DNA from: an uncultured Hyphomicrobiales bacterium
Lineage (GTDB): Bacteria > Pseudomonadota > Alphaproteobacteria > Rhizobiales > Devosiaceae
Assembly (NCBI GenBank): GCA_903842455.1
Contig: CAIMLX010000024.1
Location: 1 to 64,000 of the forward strand
Length of the DNA stretch: 64,000 bases
Direction: 5' to 3'
Made by a program: the position numbers and the translations under genes. Under the pieces are notes generated by a model that was not told the DNA's origin, made no database searches, and saw nothing but the letters and a program-made list of their open reading frames with translations. Positions 37,931-47,975 of the stretch are shown here, one piece after another (within the stretch, counting starts at the first letter, position 1; every line of letters begins with the position of its first letter).

Positions 37931-38883
37931 GGCCGCAGCGGCTGGTCGGTGAGGCCGTTGAGCCTGATCTGGTCGAGCTCGGCCGCCGTGAACACGCCCG
38001 CCCGATAAAGCGCCAGGTACTCGTCGGTCGCGCCGATCCCGAACATCAGGGCGTCGTCGGTGTTGACCGTGACAATGACCCCGGCGTCGAAGAGTTTGCG
38101 GATCGGGTGCGCGGCCATGCTCTCCACGCGGCCCAGCATGATGTTCGAGGTCGGGCAGACGTTGAGCCTGATCCTGTTGTCGGCAAGAAAGCGCATGACC
38201 TGCGGCGAACTCGCCGCCGCGATGCCGTGCTGGACCTCGTCGAGCTCGAGTTCCTCGACCGCCTGCCAGACGTCATCGGCGGTGCCCCATTCGCCGGCAT
38301 GGGCCCGAAGGCGCAACCCCTTGGCCTTGGCGGCACGATAGACCGGCTTGAACACGTTGATCGGCTGGGCGAACTCGTCGGCATAGAGGTCGATCGACTG
38401 ATAGAAGTCGAGGTCGAAGAATGGCGCGCTCCATTCCATCAGGTATTTGATGGGGCAATGGCGCGACAGGCCCATCTGTGGGATCCACTCGATCTCGGGC
38501 GCCGCCCGGGCATGAATGTCCCGCATCGTCTGGGTCAGGCGCGCGACTTCGCGATTCTCCCAGAGCGTCATGGCCCAGACGTCTTCGCCACCGTCGAGCC
38601 GCGTCACCCCGTGGAGCCTGGCCTGAACGAAGCTCGCCTCGATCCCGACCATGCGACCGTGGGGGCCCTTGAAGGCGACACCGGTATGCTTGCCGGACCA
38701 CTCGTGCATCTCGTCCATCGAGTTCAGCACATGGTCGAGCGGCGCGATGTCTACGCCGGTCCTGTCCCGGACATAGTCGCGATTGCCGCCGCCGATGATG
38801 TGGTTATGCAGGTCGGCCTTGGGAATGGCGCGCAGCGCTGGAATGTCCCCTGCGAGCAGCGCCGCCTCGAAAGCCGTTGCCAT
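37927..38883 (-). CDS. adenosine deaminase family protein
   Basis: This 318-residue amidohydrolase-fold enzyme has the metal and catalytic residues of the family: DLHNH near residue 23, the catalytic Glu in RAHAGEWGTAD near 195, the His in DEVQHGIAA near 218, and the paired Asp in VTVNTDDALMFG near 275. The usual ADA phrase NTDDP has Ala instead of Pro. The ATG at 38883 follows GGGGAA. Deamination of adenosine or a related nucleoside is likely, but relatives act on other purines or 6-aminofutalosine-like substrates, so no symbol is given. It separates recF from gyrB on the opposite strand. Confidence 0.85.
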   Translation of the reverse strand: MATAFEAALLAGDIPALRAIPKADLHNHIIGGGNRDYVRDRTGVDIAPLDHVLNSMDEMHEWSGKHTGVAFKGPHGRMVGIEASFVQARLHGVTRLDGGEDVWAMTLWENREVARLTQTMRDIHARAAPEIEWIPQMGLSRHCPIKYLMEWSAPFFDLDFYQSIDLYADEFAQPINVFKPVYRAAKAKGLRLRAHAGEWGTADDVWQAVEELELDEVQHGIAAASSPQVMRFLADNRIRLNVCPTSNIMLGRVESMAAHPIRKLFDAGVIVTVNTDDALMFGIGATDEYLALYRAGVFTAAELDQIRLNGLTDQPLRP

Positions 38884-39018
38884 CAAATTCCCCGAAAAGC
38901 CGGATGCTGCCATTCGGTCGCAACCCTCGCAAGGCAGGGGCCAGCCGCAGCCCGGAAAGCCTTGCAAAACCGGCTCAAAATAGCCATTTAGCTTGGGTAT
39001 AGCCCTCCCATCCGCTAG

Positions 39019-41516
<2,498 letters not shown>

Positions 41517-41517
<1 letters not shown>

Positions 41518-41711
41518 TGCTTCGGGACAGTCGCGATATTGTTCGGCGACTGAAGGAGAGTGGTTTCGAACTTGTGTCGGTGCGGGGTTCGCATCACAAG
41601 TTCCGGCACGATGCCAGCGGGCGTATCGTTATTGTGCCGCATCCGCGGCGCGATATCCCGCAGGGAACGGTTCGCTCGATCTACGACCAGGCGGGATGGC
41701 AGAAGGACTGA
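41517..41711 (+). CDS. hicA: HicA-family mRNA interferase toxin
   Basis: This 64-residue protein has the double-stranded-RNA-binding-like HicA fold: a short helix (RDIVRRLKESGFELV), then VRGSHHKFRH with the catalytic His, and VIVPHPRRDIPQGTVRSIYDQAGW. HicA toxins cleave mRNA when free of HicB. The ATG overlaps the gyrB stop (TGATG), and its own stop overlaps the hicB start in the same way, so all three are translationally linked. Toxin activity is inferred from the family; the key residues are present. Confidence 0.92.
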
Positions 41712-41995
41712 TGATGGTTGCGTCGCACTACATCGCCTTGATTCACAAAGAGCCTGAGTCCGGCTACGGCGTATCCTTCCCGGACGTGCCAGGTGTCATC
41801 GCCGTGGCAGATACACTCGACCAGGCACTCAACGAGGCTAGCGAAGCGCTGAGCTTCGCATTCGAGGACTGGCGCGGCGAACTGCCAGCGCCGCGGTCAC
41901 TCGATCTGTTGCGGACTGATCCTGAGTTCCTGTCACGTTCGCAAGATGCAGTCGTTGCGGCCATCCGCGTGCCGGCCCACCGCCAGGCCGCCTGA
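41711..41995 (+). CDS. hicB: HicB-family antitoxin
   Basis: The 94-residue antitoxin has the partial RNase H-like HicB fold: HYIALIHKEPESGYGVSFPDVPGVIAVADTLDQALNEASEAL. No DNA-binding helix-turn-helix or ribbon-helix-helix is apparent after it; the protein ends ...DPEFLSRSQDAVVAAIRVPAHRQAA. This short form suggests it may not act as an autorepressor. ATG codons at 41711 and 41714 are both possible starts. Confidence 0.9.
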   Translation: MMVASHYIALIHKEPESGYGVSFPDVPGVIAVADTLDQALNEASEALSFAFEDWRGELPAPRSLDLLRTDPEFLSRSQDAVVAAIRVPAHRQAA

Positions 41996-42013
41996 CCTCA
42001 GGGATTGCATGGG

Positions 42014-42346
42014 ATGGAGTGGATCGTCGCCGCCATATTGCTGATGCTAGCGGCGATCGTGCTTGTGTTCGTTGCCCGTGCCCTCGCCAGGAACAGCCGC
42101 TATGCGCGGCTGATGGCAAAGTATGGCGACGAGAAGGTCGTCGATGCCCTGCTGACCCAGACCATCTGGCAGGGCATGACGGCCGAGCAGCTCAGGGACA
42201 GCTGGGGCGAGCCGATCGCGGTCGAGCAGAAGGTGATGAAGACCAGGGTTCGCGAGGTCTTCAAATACAAGCCGCTCGGCAAGAACCGCTTCCGCGACAA
42301 GGTGACCCTCGACGACGGCATAATCACCGGCTGGGACCAGAAGTAA
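42014..42346 (+). CDS. small membrane-anchored protein of unknown function
   Basis: A 110-residue protein with one N-terminal membrane segment (WIVAAILLMLAAIVLVFVARAL, residues 2-24). The soluble part carries GMTAEQLRDSWGEPIAVEQK and EVFKYKPLGKNRFRDKVTLDDGIITGWD, a pattern like the small periplasmic SmpA/OmlA-type beta-strand domains that read WGxP. I cannot assign a function. It follows hicB by 18 bases and may be in the same transcript. Confidence 0.7.
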   Translation: MEWIVAAILLMLAAIVLVFVARALARNSRYARLMAKYGDEKVVDALLTQTIWQGMTAEQLRDSWGEPIAVEQKVMKTRVREVFKYKPLGKNRFRDKVTLDDGIITGWDQK

Positions 42347-42826
42347 TCAGGCGGCGGCAGTCACTTCGCCGTCTTCGCCCACCTGCAGGTCGGCTTCACG
42401 CAACCGCGTGCGGGAGGACGATTGCGCCTGGGCGGTGAAGTGCTGCGGGAAGCGCAGCACAATGGCATCGGCGGTCAGTTCGGGCATGCCGTAGGCGATG
42501 AGTTCGGCGAAGCCTTCGGTCGGCTGCTGCACGACATACTCGAGCGCCGCGATTTCGCCGAGCTTGGAGATTTTCGGACGAATCTTGCTCATCTTGGCGG
42601 GATGACCGTCACGCCGCCGCAGTTCCTCGACGGTGTTGACCATGGCCCAGCACTCGTACTCGACGGTGTCCGGCTTGTGCGTCGCAAGAACGACGACCAG
42701 TCGGCTCATCGTCGCCTTTTCGACCAGCTCGGACTTGCCACGGGCGTTATCGGCCTGGCGACGGAGGAGCTTGGGGTCTTTCTGCAGCGCGATCTGTTCG
42801 AGCGCTTTGGTTTCGGCTTGCGACAT
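42347..42826 (-). CDS. conserved-looking hypothetical protein
   Basis: I do not recognise this 159-residue protein. It has no signal peptide or membrane segment. The N-terminal third is helical and charged (ETKALEQIALQKDPKLLRRQ), and the middle has an alternating hydrophobic pattern (SRLVVVLATHKPDTVEYECW). The ATG at 42826 is preceded by GGAG at normal spacing. Its stop codon abuts that of the membrane-anchored gene on the other strand without overlap. The ribosome binding site and codon pattern support a real gene. Confidence 0.65.
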   Translation of the reverse strand: MSQAETKALEQIALQKDPKLLRRQADNARGKSELVEKATMSRLVVVLATHKPDTVEYECWAMVNTVEELRRRDGHPAKMSKIRPKISKLGEIAALEYVVQQPTEGFAELIAYGMPELTADAIVLRFPQHFTAQAQSSSRTRLREADLQVGEDGEVTAAA

Positions 42827-42932
42827 GCGACTCCGCGGGGGATGGTCAGCGCCGCCAATCGGCTCTGATCCCCTGCGTTAGTCTCTATCGCGCGCAATGT
42901 CGACCGGCTTGCCGAAATCGATCGGCCGCAGG

Positions 42933-43454
42933 TCAGCGCTGGAACGGCACCTTGGCGGTCAGCACATTGCCCGAATTGTTGAACTCGATCTCGAAATCGA
43001 TGTTGATGGTATCGGCCACGAGGCTGACCTTGGAGCCGATCCGCATGTCGTTGCCACCCTTGTCGACCTGCTTTTCGGCCAGATCGAAGGTGATCGTGTC
43101 GCCACTGATTCGGCCGGCCGCGACGCCGGAGAACCCGGCATTGGAGCTCATTGCTGCCTCGTAGCGCCGCGATTTGTCGTTGAAGGCGATGGTGCCCGAC
43201 ACCGACAGGTTGAAGTTGACCAGCGTGCAGCGGCCAGCGAAGTTCACCTTGGCCTGGTTGCCCTTCTGCACCTGCATGCGGCAGCGGAAGGGTTCGGGCT
43301 GCTGCCCGCCCACCATCACGCCATTGCCTTTCCAGTTGCCGACGTAGCCGGACAACAGGTCCATCTCTGCGGGACCGGCCATGGCGGGCGCCGCGGCCAG
43401 GCTCGAAACTGCGATAGCCACGGCTGCCGCGAACGGACGAAAACCCTTCGTCAT
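42933..43454 (-). CDS. secreted protein of unknown function
   Basis: This 173-residue product has a clear signal peptide (FRPFAAAVAIAVSSLAAAPAMAG, cleaved near residue 27). The mature region looks beta-rich (NWKGNGVMVGG, VNFAGRCTLVNFNLSVSGTIAF, GRISGDTITFDLAEK), suggesting a lipocalin-like or small barrel fold. Two cysteines (FRCRMQV and GRCTLV) could pair. No family name can be given with confidence. It stands alone, convergent to hicAB and divergent from the ABC system. Confidence 0.72.
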   Translation of the reverse strand: MTKGFRPFAAAVAIAVSSLAAAPAMAGPAEMDLLSGYVGNWKGNGVMVGGQQPEPFRCRMQVQKGNQAKVNFAGRCTLVNFNLSVSGTIAFNDKSRRYEAAMSSNAGFSGVAAGRISGDTITFDLAEKQVDKGGNDMRIGSKVSLVADTINIDFEIEFNNSGNVLTAKVPFQR

Positions 43455-43591
43455 TATTTGGCACTCCCCAAATGCTTGCCGGCGCTTTTCAAACGTACCG
43501 GAATTCTGTCATGGATTGGATGCGATTGCAGTAGCGGCTTTGCCGCAAATGCGTTTGGCACAGTCTTGCCGGAAATGGAAAAGGCTATTTC

Positions 43592-44332
43592 GTGAACGAC
43601 ACCATCCGTAGCGGCAGCGCCGGCCAGAGGCCGGCCGGTGCCCCGATCATTGCGCTCGAGGGCGTCAACTACACCCTCGATGTGGGTGGCCGGCCGCTTC
43701 ACATTCTCAAGAACGTCTCGCTGTCGGTTGCGCCGGCCGAGGTGGTGGCGATCGTCGGGCCATCGGGCAGCGGCAAGACGTCGATGCTGATGCTCCTTGC
43801 CGGCCTCGAACGCCCCACAGATGGATCGGTGATGGTCGCCGGGCAAGACCTGAGGACGCTCAGTGAGGATCAACTGGCGGATTTCCGCCGCAAGACCCTC
43901 GGTATCGTATTCCAAAGCTTCCACCTGATTCCCTCGTTGACCGCGCTCGACAACGTGGCGCTCGCATATGAGATTGCCCAACCTGAACTGTGCCTGAAGA
44001 AGACCCGCGAGGCTGCGGCCGCCGCGCTCGAGGCCGTCGGCCTCGGCACACGGCTCGACCACCGGCCGGCAGCCCTGTCGGGCGGCGAGCAGCAGCGCGT
44101 CGGCATTGCCCGCGCCATGATTGCCCGCCCGCAGCTGCTGCTGGCGGACGAGCCGACCGGCAATCTTGACCAGACAAGTGGAGCAAAGGTGATCGAACTG
44201 ATGTTCGACCTCGCCCGCAAGCAGAATGCCGCAGTTGTGATGATTACCCACGATCCCGCCCTCGCCGCCAGGGCCGACCGGGTGATGACAATGACCGCCG
44301 GCGAGCTGGTCGAAACGGTTCGCGCGACATGA
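43592..44332 (+). CDS. ABC transporter ATPase, YbbA/LolD type
   Basis: A 246-residue ATPase with Walker A VAIVGPSGSGKTSMLML near residue 52, Q-loop GIVFQSFHLIPSLTALDNV, signature LSGGEQQRVGIARAM and Walker B LLLADEPTGNLD. The sequence is closest to the YbbA/LolD/MacB class that drives FtsX-like permeases rather than classical transporters. The start is GTG. Its last four bases overlap the permease start (ATGA), so they form one complex. The probable role is extraction of lipids or proteins from the inner membrane. Confidence 0.9.
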   Translation: MNDTIRSGSAGQRPAGAPIIALEGVNYTLDVGGRPLHILKNVSLSVAPAEVVAIVGPSGSGKTSMLMLLAGLERPTDGSVMVAGQDLRTLSEDQLADFRRKTLGIVFQSFHLIPSLTALDNVALAYEIAQPELCLKKTREAAAAALEAVGLGTRLDHRPAALSGGEQQRVGIARAMIARPQLLLADEPTGNLDQTSGAKVIELMFDLARKQNAAVVMITHDPALAARADRVMTMTAGELVETVRAT

Positions 44333-46890
44333 CCGGGCTGTGGTCCGCCATCCGCTTCGGCCTCCTCGACATGCGCGGGGACTGGCGGCGATTCGGCCTC
44401 ATCATCGCGTGCCTTGCGGTGGGCACGGCGCTGATCGCCGGGGTGAGTTCGGTCGCGGCCAGCATGGAGGAGACGCTCGAATCCAATGCCGCCTTCATCA
44501 TGGGCGGCAATATCGAGCTCAGCCGCGCCGATCGTGCGGCCACTGCGGATGAGCTCGGAACGATCGGGCAGTTCGGCCAGGTCGCCGGGGCAATAGACAC
44601 CAATGTGCGGGCCGAGTTCGACGAGCATGATGCATTCGTCGACCTGATTTCGGTCGGCATCGCCTACCCGCTGCTCGGCGAGGTCTACAGCCCGCAGATG
44701 CCACCAGGCAGTTCGGCCTTCGAGTTCCTGTCGTGGGAGGAGGACAGCTTCGGCGCCCTGCTCGACCCGCTGATGCTCGACCAGCTGCAAGCGTCGGTGG
44801 GGGACGTGGTGCAGATCGGCGGCACGCCGTTCGAGGTGCGCGGCGTGCTGGGCGGGATCACCGACGCGCCGGTCCGCGGCTTCCGCCTCGGCCTGCCGGC
44901 GGTGATCACGACGGAGGGCTTCTCCATCCTATCGGACCGGACATCACCCCTGCCGGGGCTGGGTACGTATTTTCGCTACAAGGTGCTGCTCGGCGGTGGC
45001 CTCGACCCCGATGCCGGCAAGGCGGCGGTCGAGACGGCGCTCAACGATCCGGCATGGACGGTGCGGACGGCGCGCGACGGGCTGGGGCCGATGGTGCGCT
45101 ACTACGACATGTTCATGCGGTTTCTGACCATCGTCGGGCTGGCCTCGCTGCTGATCGGCGGCGTTTCGGTGTGGACCGGCATGTCGGCCTATATCTCCGA
45201 GCGCGCGCCGGTGATTGCTATCCTGCGCTCGATGGGGGCACGGCAGGGACGGGTGTTCCTGCACTTCCTCGTGCAGGTGGCGACGCTGGCCGGCATCGGC
45301 GTCGGCATCGGGCTTATCGTCGGCAGCTCGGTGGCGCTGGTGGCGCTGCCCATCGTCGGGCAATCGGTCGGCGTCGACCTGCCGCCGGTGCTGCATGCGG
45401 TGCCGCTGCTGGTCGCCACAGGCGTCGGGCTGTTGACCGCCTTCGCTTTCGCCTACCTGCCGCTGCTGCAGGCGCAGGGGGTGAGCCCGGTCGACCTGTT
45501 CCGCTCCAAGGGCCTCGGCATTCCGCCGATCGACTGGCGGGCCGCGCTGGCGTCGCTGCAACTGGTACCGCTGCTGGCCGCCGTCGCGGCGTTCATCGGG
45601 CTTGCCATCCTGATGACCGGGGACACCGTTCTGGTGCTGGCCTTTGCAGGTGTCAGCGCCGCAGCCCTGGTGCTGCTGCGCCTCGCCGTGTGGACGCTGC
45701 GCGCGATGCTGCGAGCCCTGCCCGAAGCCCGCAACCGGGTGCTGCGGCAGGGCCTGCGGGAGATCGCCGGACCGGGACAGAGCACGTCGGCAGTGGTGGT
45801 CGCCATCGGGTTGACGCTGACGGTGCTGGCGGTGGTGCTGGTGCTGCAACTCAACCTGCGCAACGAGTATCTTGGCGCGTCGGTGTTCGATGCCCCAACA
45901 CTGGTGGCGTCGGACCTGTTCGACGACGAGGTGGCACAACTCGATGCCAAGGTGTCGGACGGCAGCGGCGACGTCACCCGCTTTACCGCGACGCCGATGC
46001 TGCGGGGAAGCCTCGTGGCGGTGAACGACACGCCGGTGACGGAGCTGCGGCCGCGTGGGCCCGAGGCTTCCTTCCTCCTGTCGGGCGAAGTGCCGATGAC
46101 CTTTCGGGCGCAGATGCCCACCTCCTCGCGCCTGGTGCAGGGCGAATGGTGGGCCGCCGACTATTCCGGCACGCCGAAGATATCGCTGCACCAGTCGTTG
46201 CGCGGCGGGCTGGGCCTGAAGCTGGGCGACAGGCTGACCTTCGACATCTTCGGCGACCATATCGTCGCCGAGGTGGCGAATTTTCGCGACTACTCGTGGC
46301 AGGGCGGCATCGATTTCCTCGCGACCTTCGCCCCGGGAGTGCTCGAAAGCTATCCGGCCACATTGCTGGCGGCGGTTACCGCCGGTCCCGGCCGTGAGGA
46401 CCTGGTGGCGCGCCAGCTGGCGGCCGACCTGCCCGACGTGCGGTTCATCGCCATCGGCGAGACGCTGACGCGGATCACCGAGGCGCTGAGCCAGCTGTCG
46501 CTGGCGGCAACGCTGGTCGGCGGGCTCGCTGTCGGCAACGGGCTCCTGGTGCTGCTGGGCAGCCTCGCCATGGGGCGCCGTCGCCGCGAGGCGGATGCGG
46601 TGATCACCAAGGTGCTGGGTGGAAAATCGTACGAGATCCTGACGAGTTCGGCGATCCACTACGTGGTGCTGGCTCTCCTCGCTGCGCTGGTCGCGAGCTT
46701 CGCCGGGACCGGCATTGCCTGGGTGCTGGTGCAGCTGCTCCTGGAGGTGGAGTTCGCCATCGATCCGGTGGTGCTGCTGGCGGTGAACCTGGGGGCGGTT
46801 GCCATCACCGGCGTGCTCGGCGCCACCACCATCCTCAAGGGCATCGCGCCGCGGCCGGCCCTGTTCCTGAGGGAACTGGGGGCGGAGTGA
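44329..46890 (+). CDS. FtsX-family ABC permease, YbbP-like
   Basis: The 853-residue membrane protein starts MTGLWSAIRFGLLDMRGDWRRFGLII. It has one N-terminal membrane segment, a large periplasmic MacB-type domain, and two groups of FtsX helices (FLTIVGLASLLIGGVSVWTGMSAYI near 265, then near 345-480). A second periplasmic domain and a C-terminal FtsX block (LVGGLAVGNGLLVLLGSLAMGRRRREADAV) follow. This ten-helix duplicated layout is that of E. coli YbbP (about 800 residues). It works with the ATPase upstream. No third component or outer-membrane partner is adjacent. Confidence 0.88.
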   Translation: MTGLWSAIRFGLLDMRGDWRRFGLIIACLAVGTALIAGVSSVAASMEETLESNAAFIMGGNIELSRADRAATADELGTIGQFGQVAGAIDTNVRAEFDEHDAFVDLISVGIAYPLLGEVYSPQMPPGSSAFEFLSWEEDSFGALLDPLMLDQLQASVGDVVQIGGTPFEVRGVLGGITDAPVRGFRLGLPAVITTEGFSILSDRTSPLPGLGTYFRYKVLLGGGLDPDAGKAAVETALNDPAWTVRTARDGLGPMVRYYDMFMRFLTIVGLASLLIGGVSVWTGMSAYISERAPVIAILRSMGARQGRVFLHFLVQVATLAGIGVGIGLIVGSSVALVALPIVGQSVGVDLPPVLHAVPLLVATGVGLLTAFAFAYLPLLQAQGVSPVDLFRSKGLGIPPIDWRAALASLQLVPLLAAVAAFIGLAILMTGDTVLVLAFAGVSAAALVLLRLAVWTLRAMLRALPEARNRVLRQGLREIAGPGQSTSAVVVAIGLTLTVLAVVLVLQLNLRNEYLGASVFDAPTLVASDLFDDEVAQLDAKVSDGSGDVTRFTATPMLRGSLVAVNDTPVTELRPRGPEASFLLSGEVPMTFRAQMPTSSRLVQGEWWAADYSGTPKISLHQSLRGGLGLKLGDRLTFDIFGDHIVAEVANFRDYSWQGGIDFLATFAPGVLESYPATLLAAVTAGPGREDLVARQLAADLPDVRFIAIGETLTRITEALSQLSLAATLVGGLAVGNGLLVLLGSLAMGRRRREADAVITKVLGGKSYEILTSSAIHYVVLALLAALVASFAGTGIAWVLVQLLLEVEFAIDPVVLLAVNLGAVAITGVLGATTILKGIAPRPALFLRELGAE

Positions 46891-46983
46891 CTCCGCCCCT
46901 GCGGGCCCCGTAGCCTTTCGGCCGACTGGCGGACGGAGCGCGTCCGGCTTATGACAGCGCCATCACATCCTGGGAGACAAGCA

Positions 46984-47718
46984 ATGGCCGATCTCAACGG
47001 CAAGATCGTACTCATCACCGCCGCCGCGCAGGGCATCGGCGAAGCCTCGGCCAAGGCCTTCGCCAAGGCCGGCGCCAAGGTGATCGCCACCGACATCAAC
47101 GAAGGCAGGCTCAAGGAGCTGGCCGCGGCCAACCCCGGCATCACCACCCGCGTGTTGAACGTGCTGTCGGCCGACGACGTCAACCAGGCGGTGGCCGAGA
47201 TCGGCCGCATCGACATCCTGTTCAACTGTGCCGGTGTCGTGCAGTCGGGCAACATCATGGAGATGCCCGACAAGGACCTCGAGTTCGCCTTCGACCTCAA
47301 CGTCTGGGCCCAGATCCGCGCCATCCGCGCCGTGCTGCCGCAGATGCTGGAGCGCAAGGACGGCTCGATCATCAACATGGCGACTGTGGCGAGCTCGATC
47401 ACCGCGGTCCCGAACCGCGCCGCCTACACCATCTCGAAGGCCGCCGTCGTCGGGCTCACCAAGTCGATCGCCGCCGACTATACCGACAAGGGCATTCGGG
47501 TGAATGCCATCTGCCCGGGCACGGTTGAGTCGCCGTCGCTTCATGAGCGGTGGAAGGCGACCGGCGATTTCGACGCCGCCAAGAAGGCCTTCATCGCCCG
47601 CCAGCCGATCGGCCGCATCGGCCAGCCGGAAGAGGTCGCGGACCTCGCGGTGTATCTCGCCGGCGCGACCTACACGACGGGGCAGGTGCACATCATCGAC
47701 GGCGGCTGGACGGCGTAA
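46984..47718 (+). CDS. short-chain dehydrogenase/reductase, BDH2/DHRS6-like
   Basis: This 244-residue classical SDR has the cofactor motif TAAAQGIGEASAKAF, NCAG in place of NNAG, and the catalytic Ser-Tyr-Lys in ATVASSITAVPNRAAYTISKAAVVG. The phrases IATDINEGRLKEL and VNAICPGTVESPSLHERWKATG closely resemble human BDH2 (DHRS6), whose homologues act on 3-hydroxybutyrate, 4-hydroxyproline-related compounds or sugar acids. GGGAG precedes the ATG at 46984. No catabolic partner gene is adjacent, so the substrate is uncertain. Confidence 0.87.
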   Translation: MADLNGKIVLITAAAQGIGEASAKAFAKAGAKVIATDINEGRLKELAAANPGITTRVLNVLSADDVNQAVAEIGRIDILFNCAGVVQSGNIMEMPDKDLEFAFDLNVWAQIRAIRAVLPQMLERKDGSIINMATVASSITAVPNRAAYTISKAAVVGLTKSIAADYTDKGIRVNAICPGTVESPSLHERWKATGDFDAAKKAFIARQPIGRIGQPEEVADLAVYLAGATYTTGQVHIIDGGWTA

Positions 47719-47731
47719 GCAGGGGAGACTG

Positions 47732-47875
47732 CCCCTCACCCGGCCTGGCTTGCGCCAGGCCACCCTCTCCCCAGAGGGGCGAGGGGACGGCCGTTCGATG
47801 AACTCAGCCCAACAACAGACGCAGCCTTCCCTCGCCCCTCCGGGGAGAGGGATGCCCGCAGGGCAGGGTGAGGGG
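47732..47875 (+). repeat. pair of inverted CT-rich repeats, family C
   Basis: CCCCTCACCCGGCC...ACCCTCTCCCCAGAGGGGCG (47732-47785) is matched on the opposite strand by 47829-47875 (CCCTCGCCCCTCCGGGGAG...GGGTGAGGGG). The two arms of roughly 50 bases face each other across 43 bases. Each arm also folds on itself (GGCCTGGC/GCCAGGCC; CTCCCC/GGGG). They fill the gap between the SDR gene and mutS. Confidence 0.7.
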
Positions 47876-47975
47876 TCGTCACGGCGCAGCTGTTAACGGC
47901 GGCGCGCGGACTGTTGGCATCGCCCGCCAAAGCTCCTAACGTCGCCGCCTTCCGATCCTCGCCCCGCCGAGCCTG

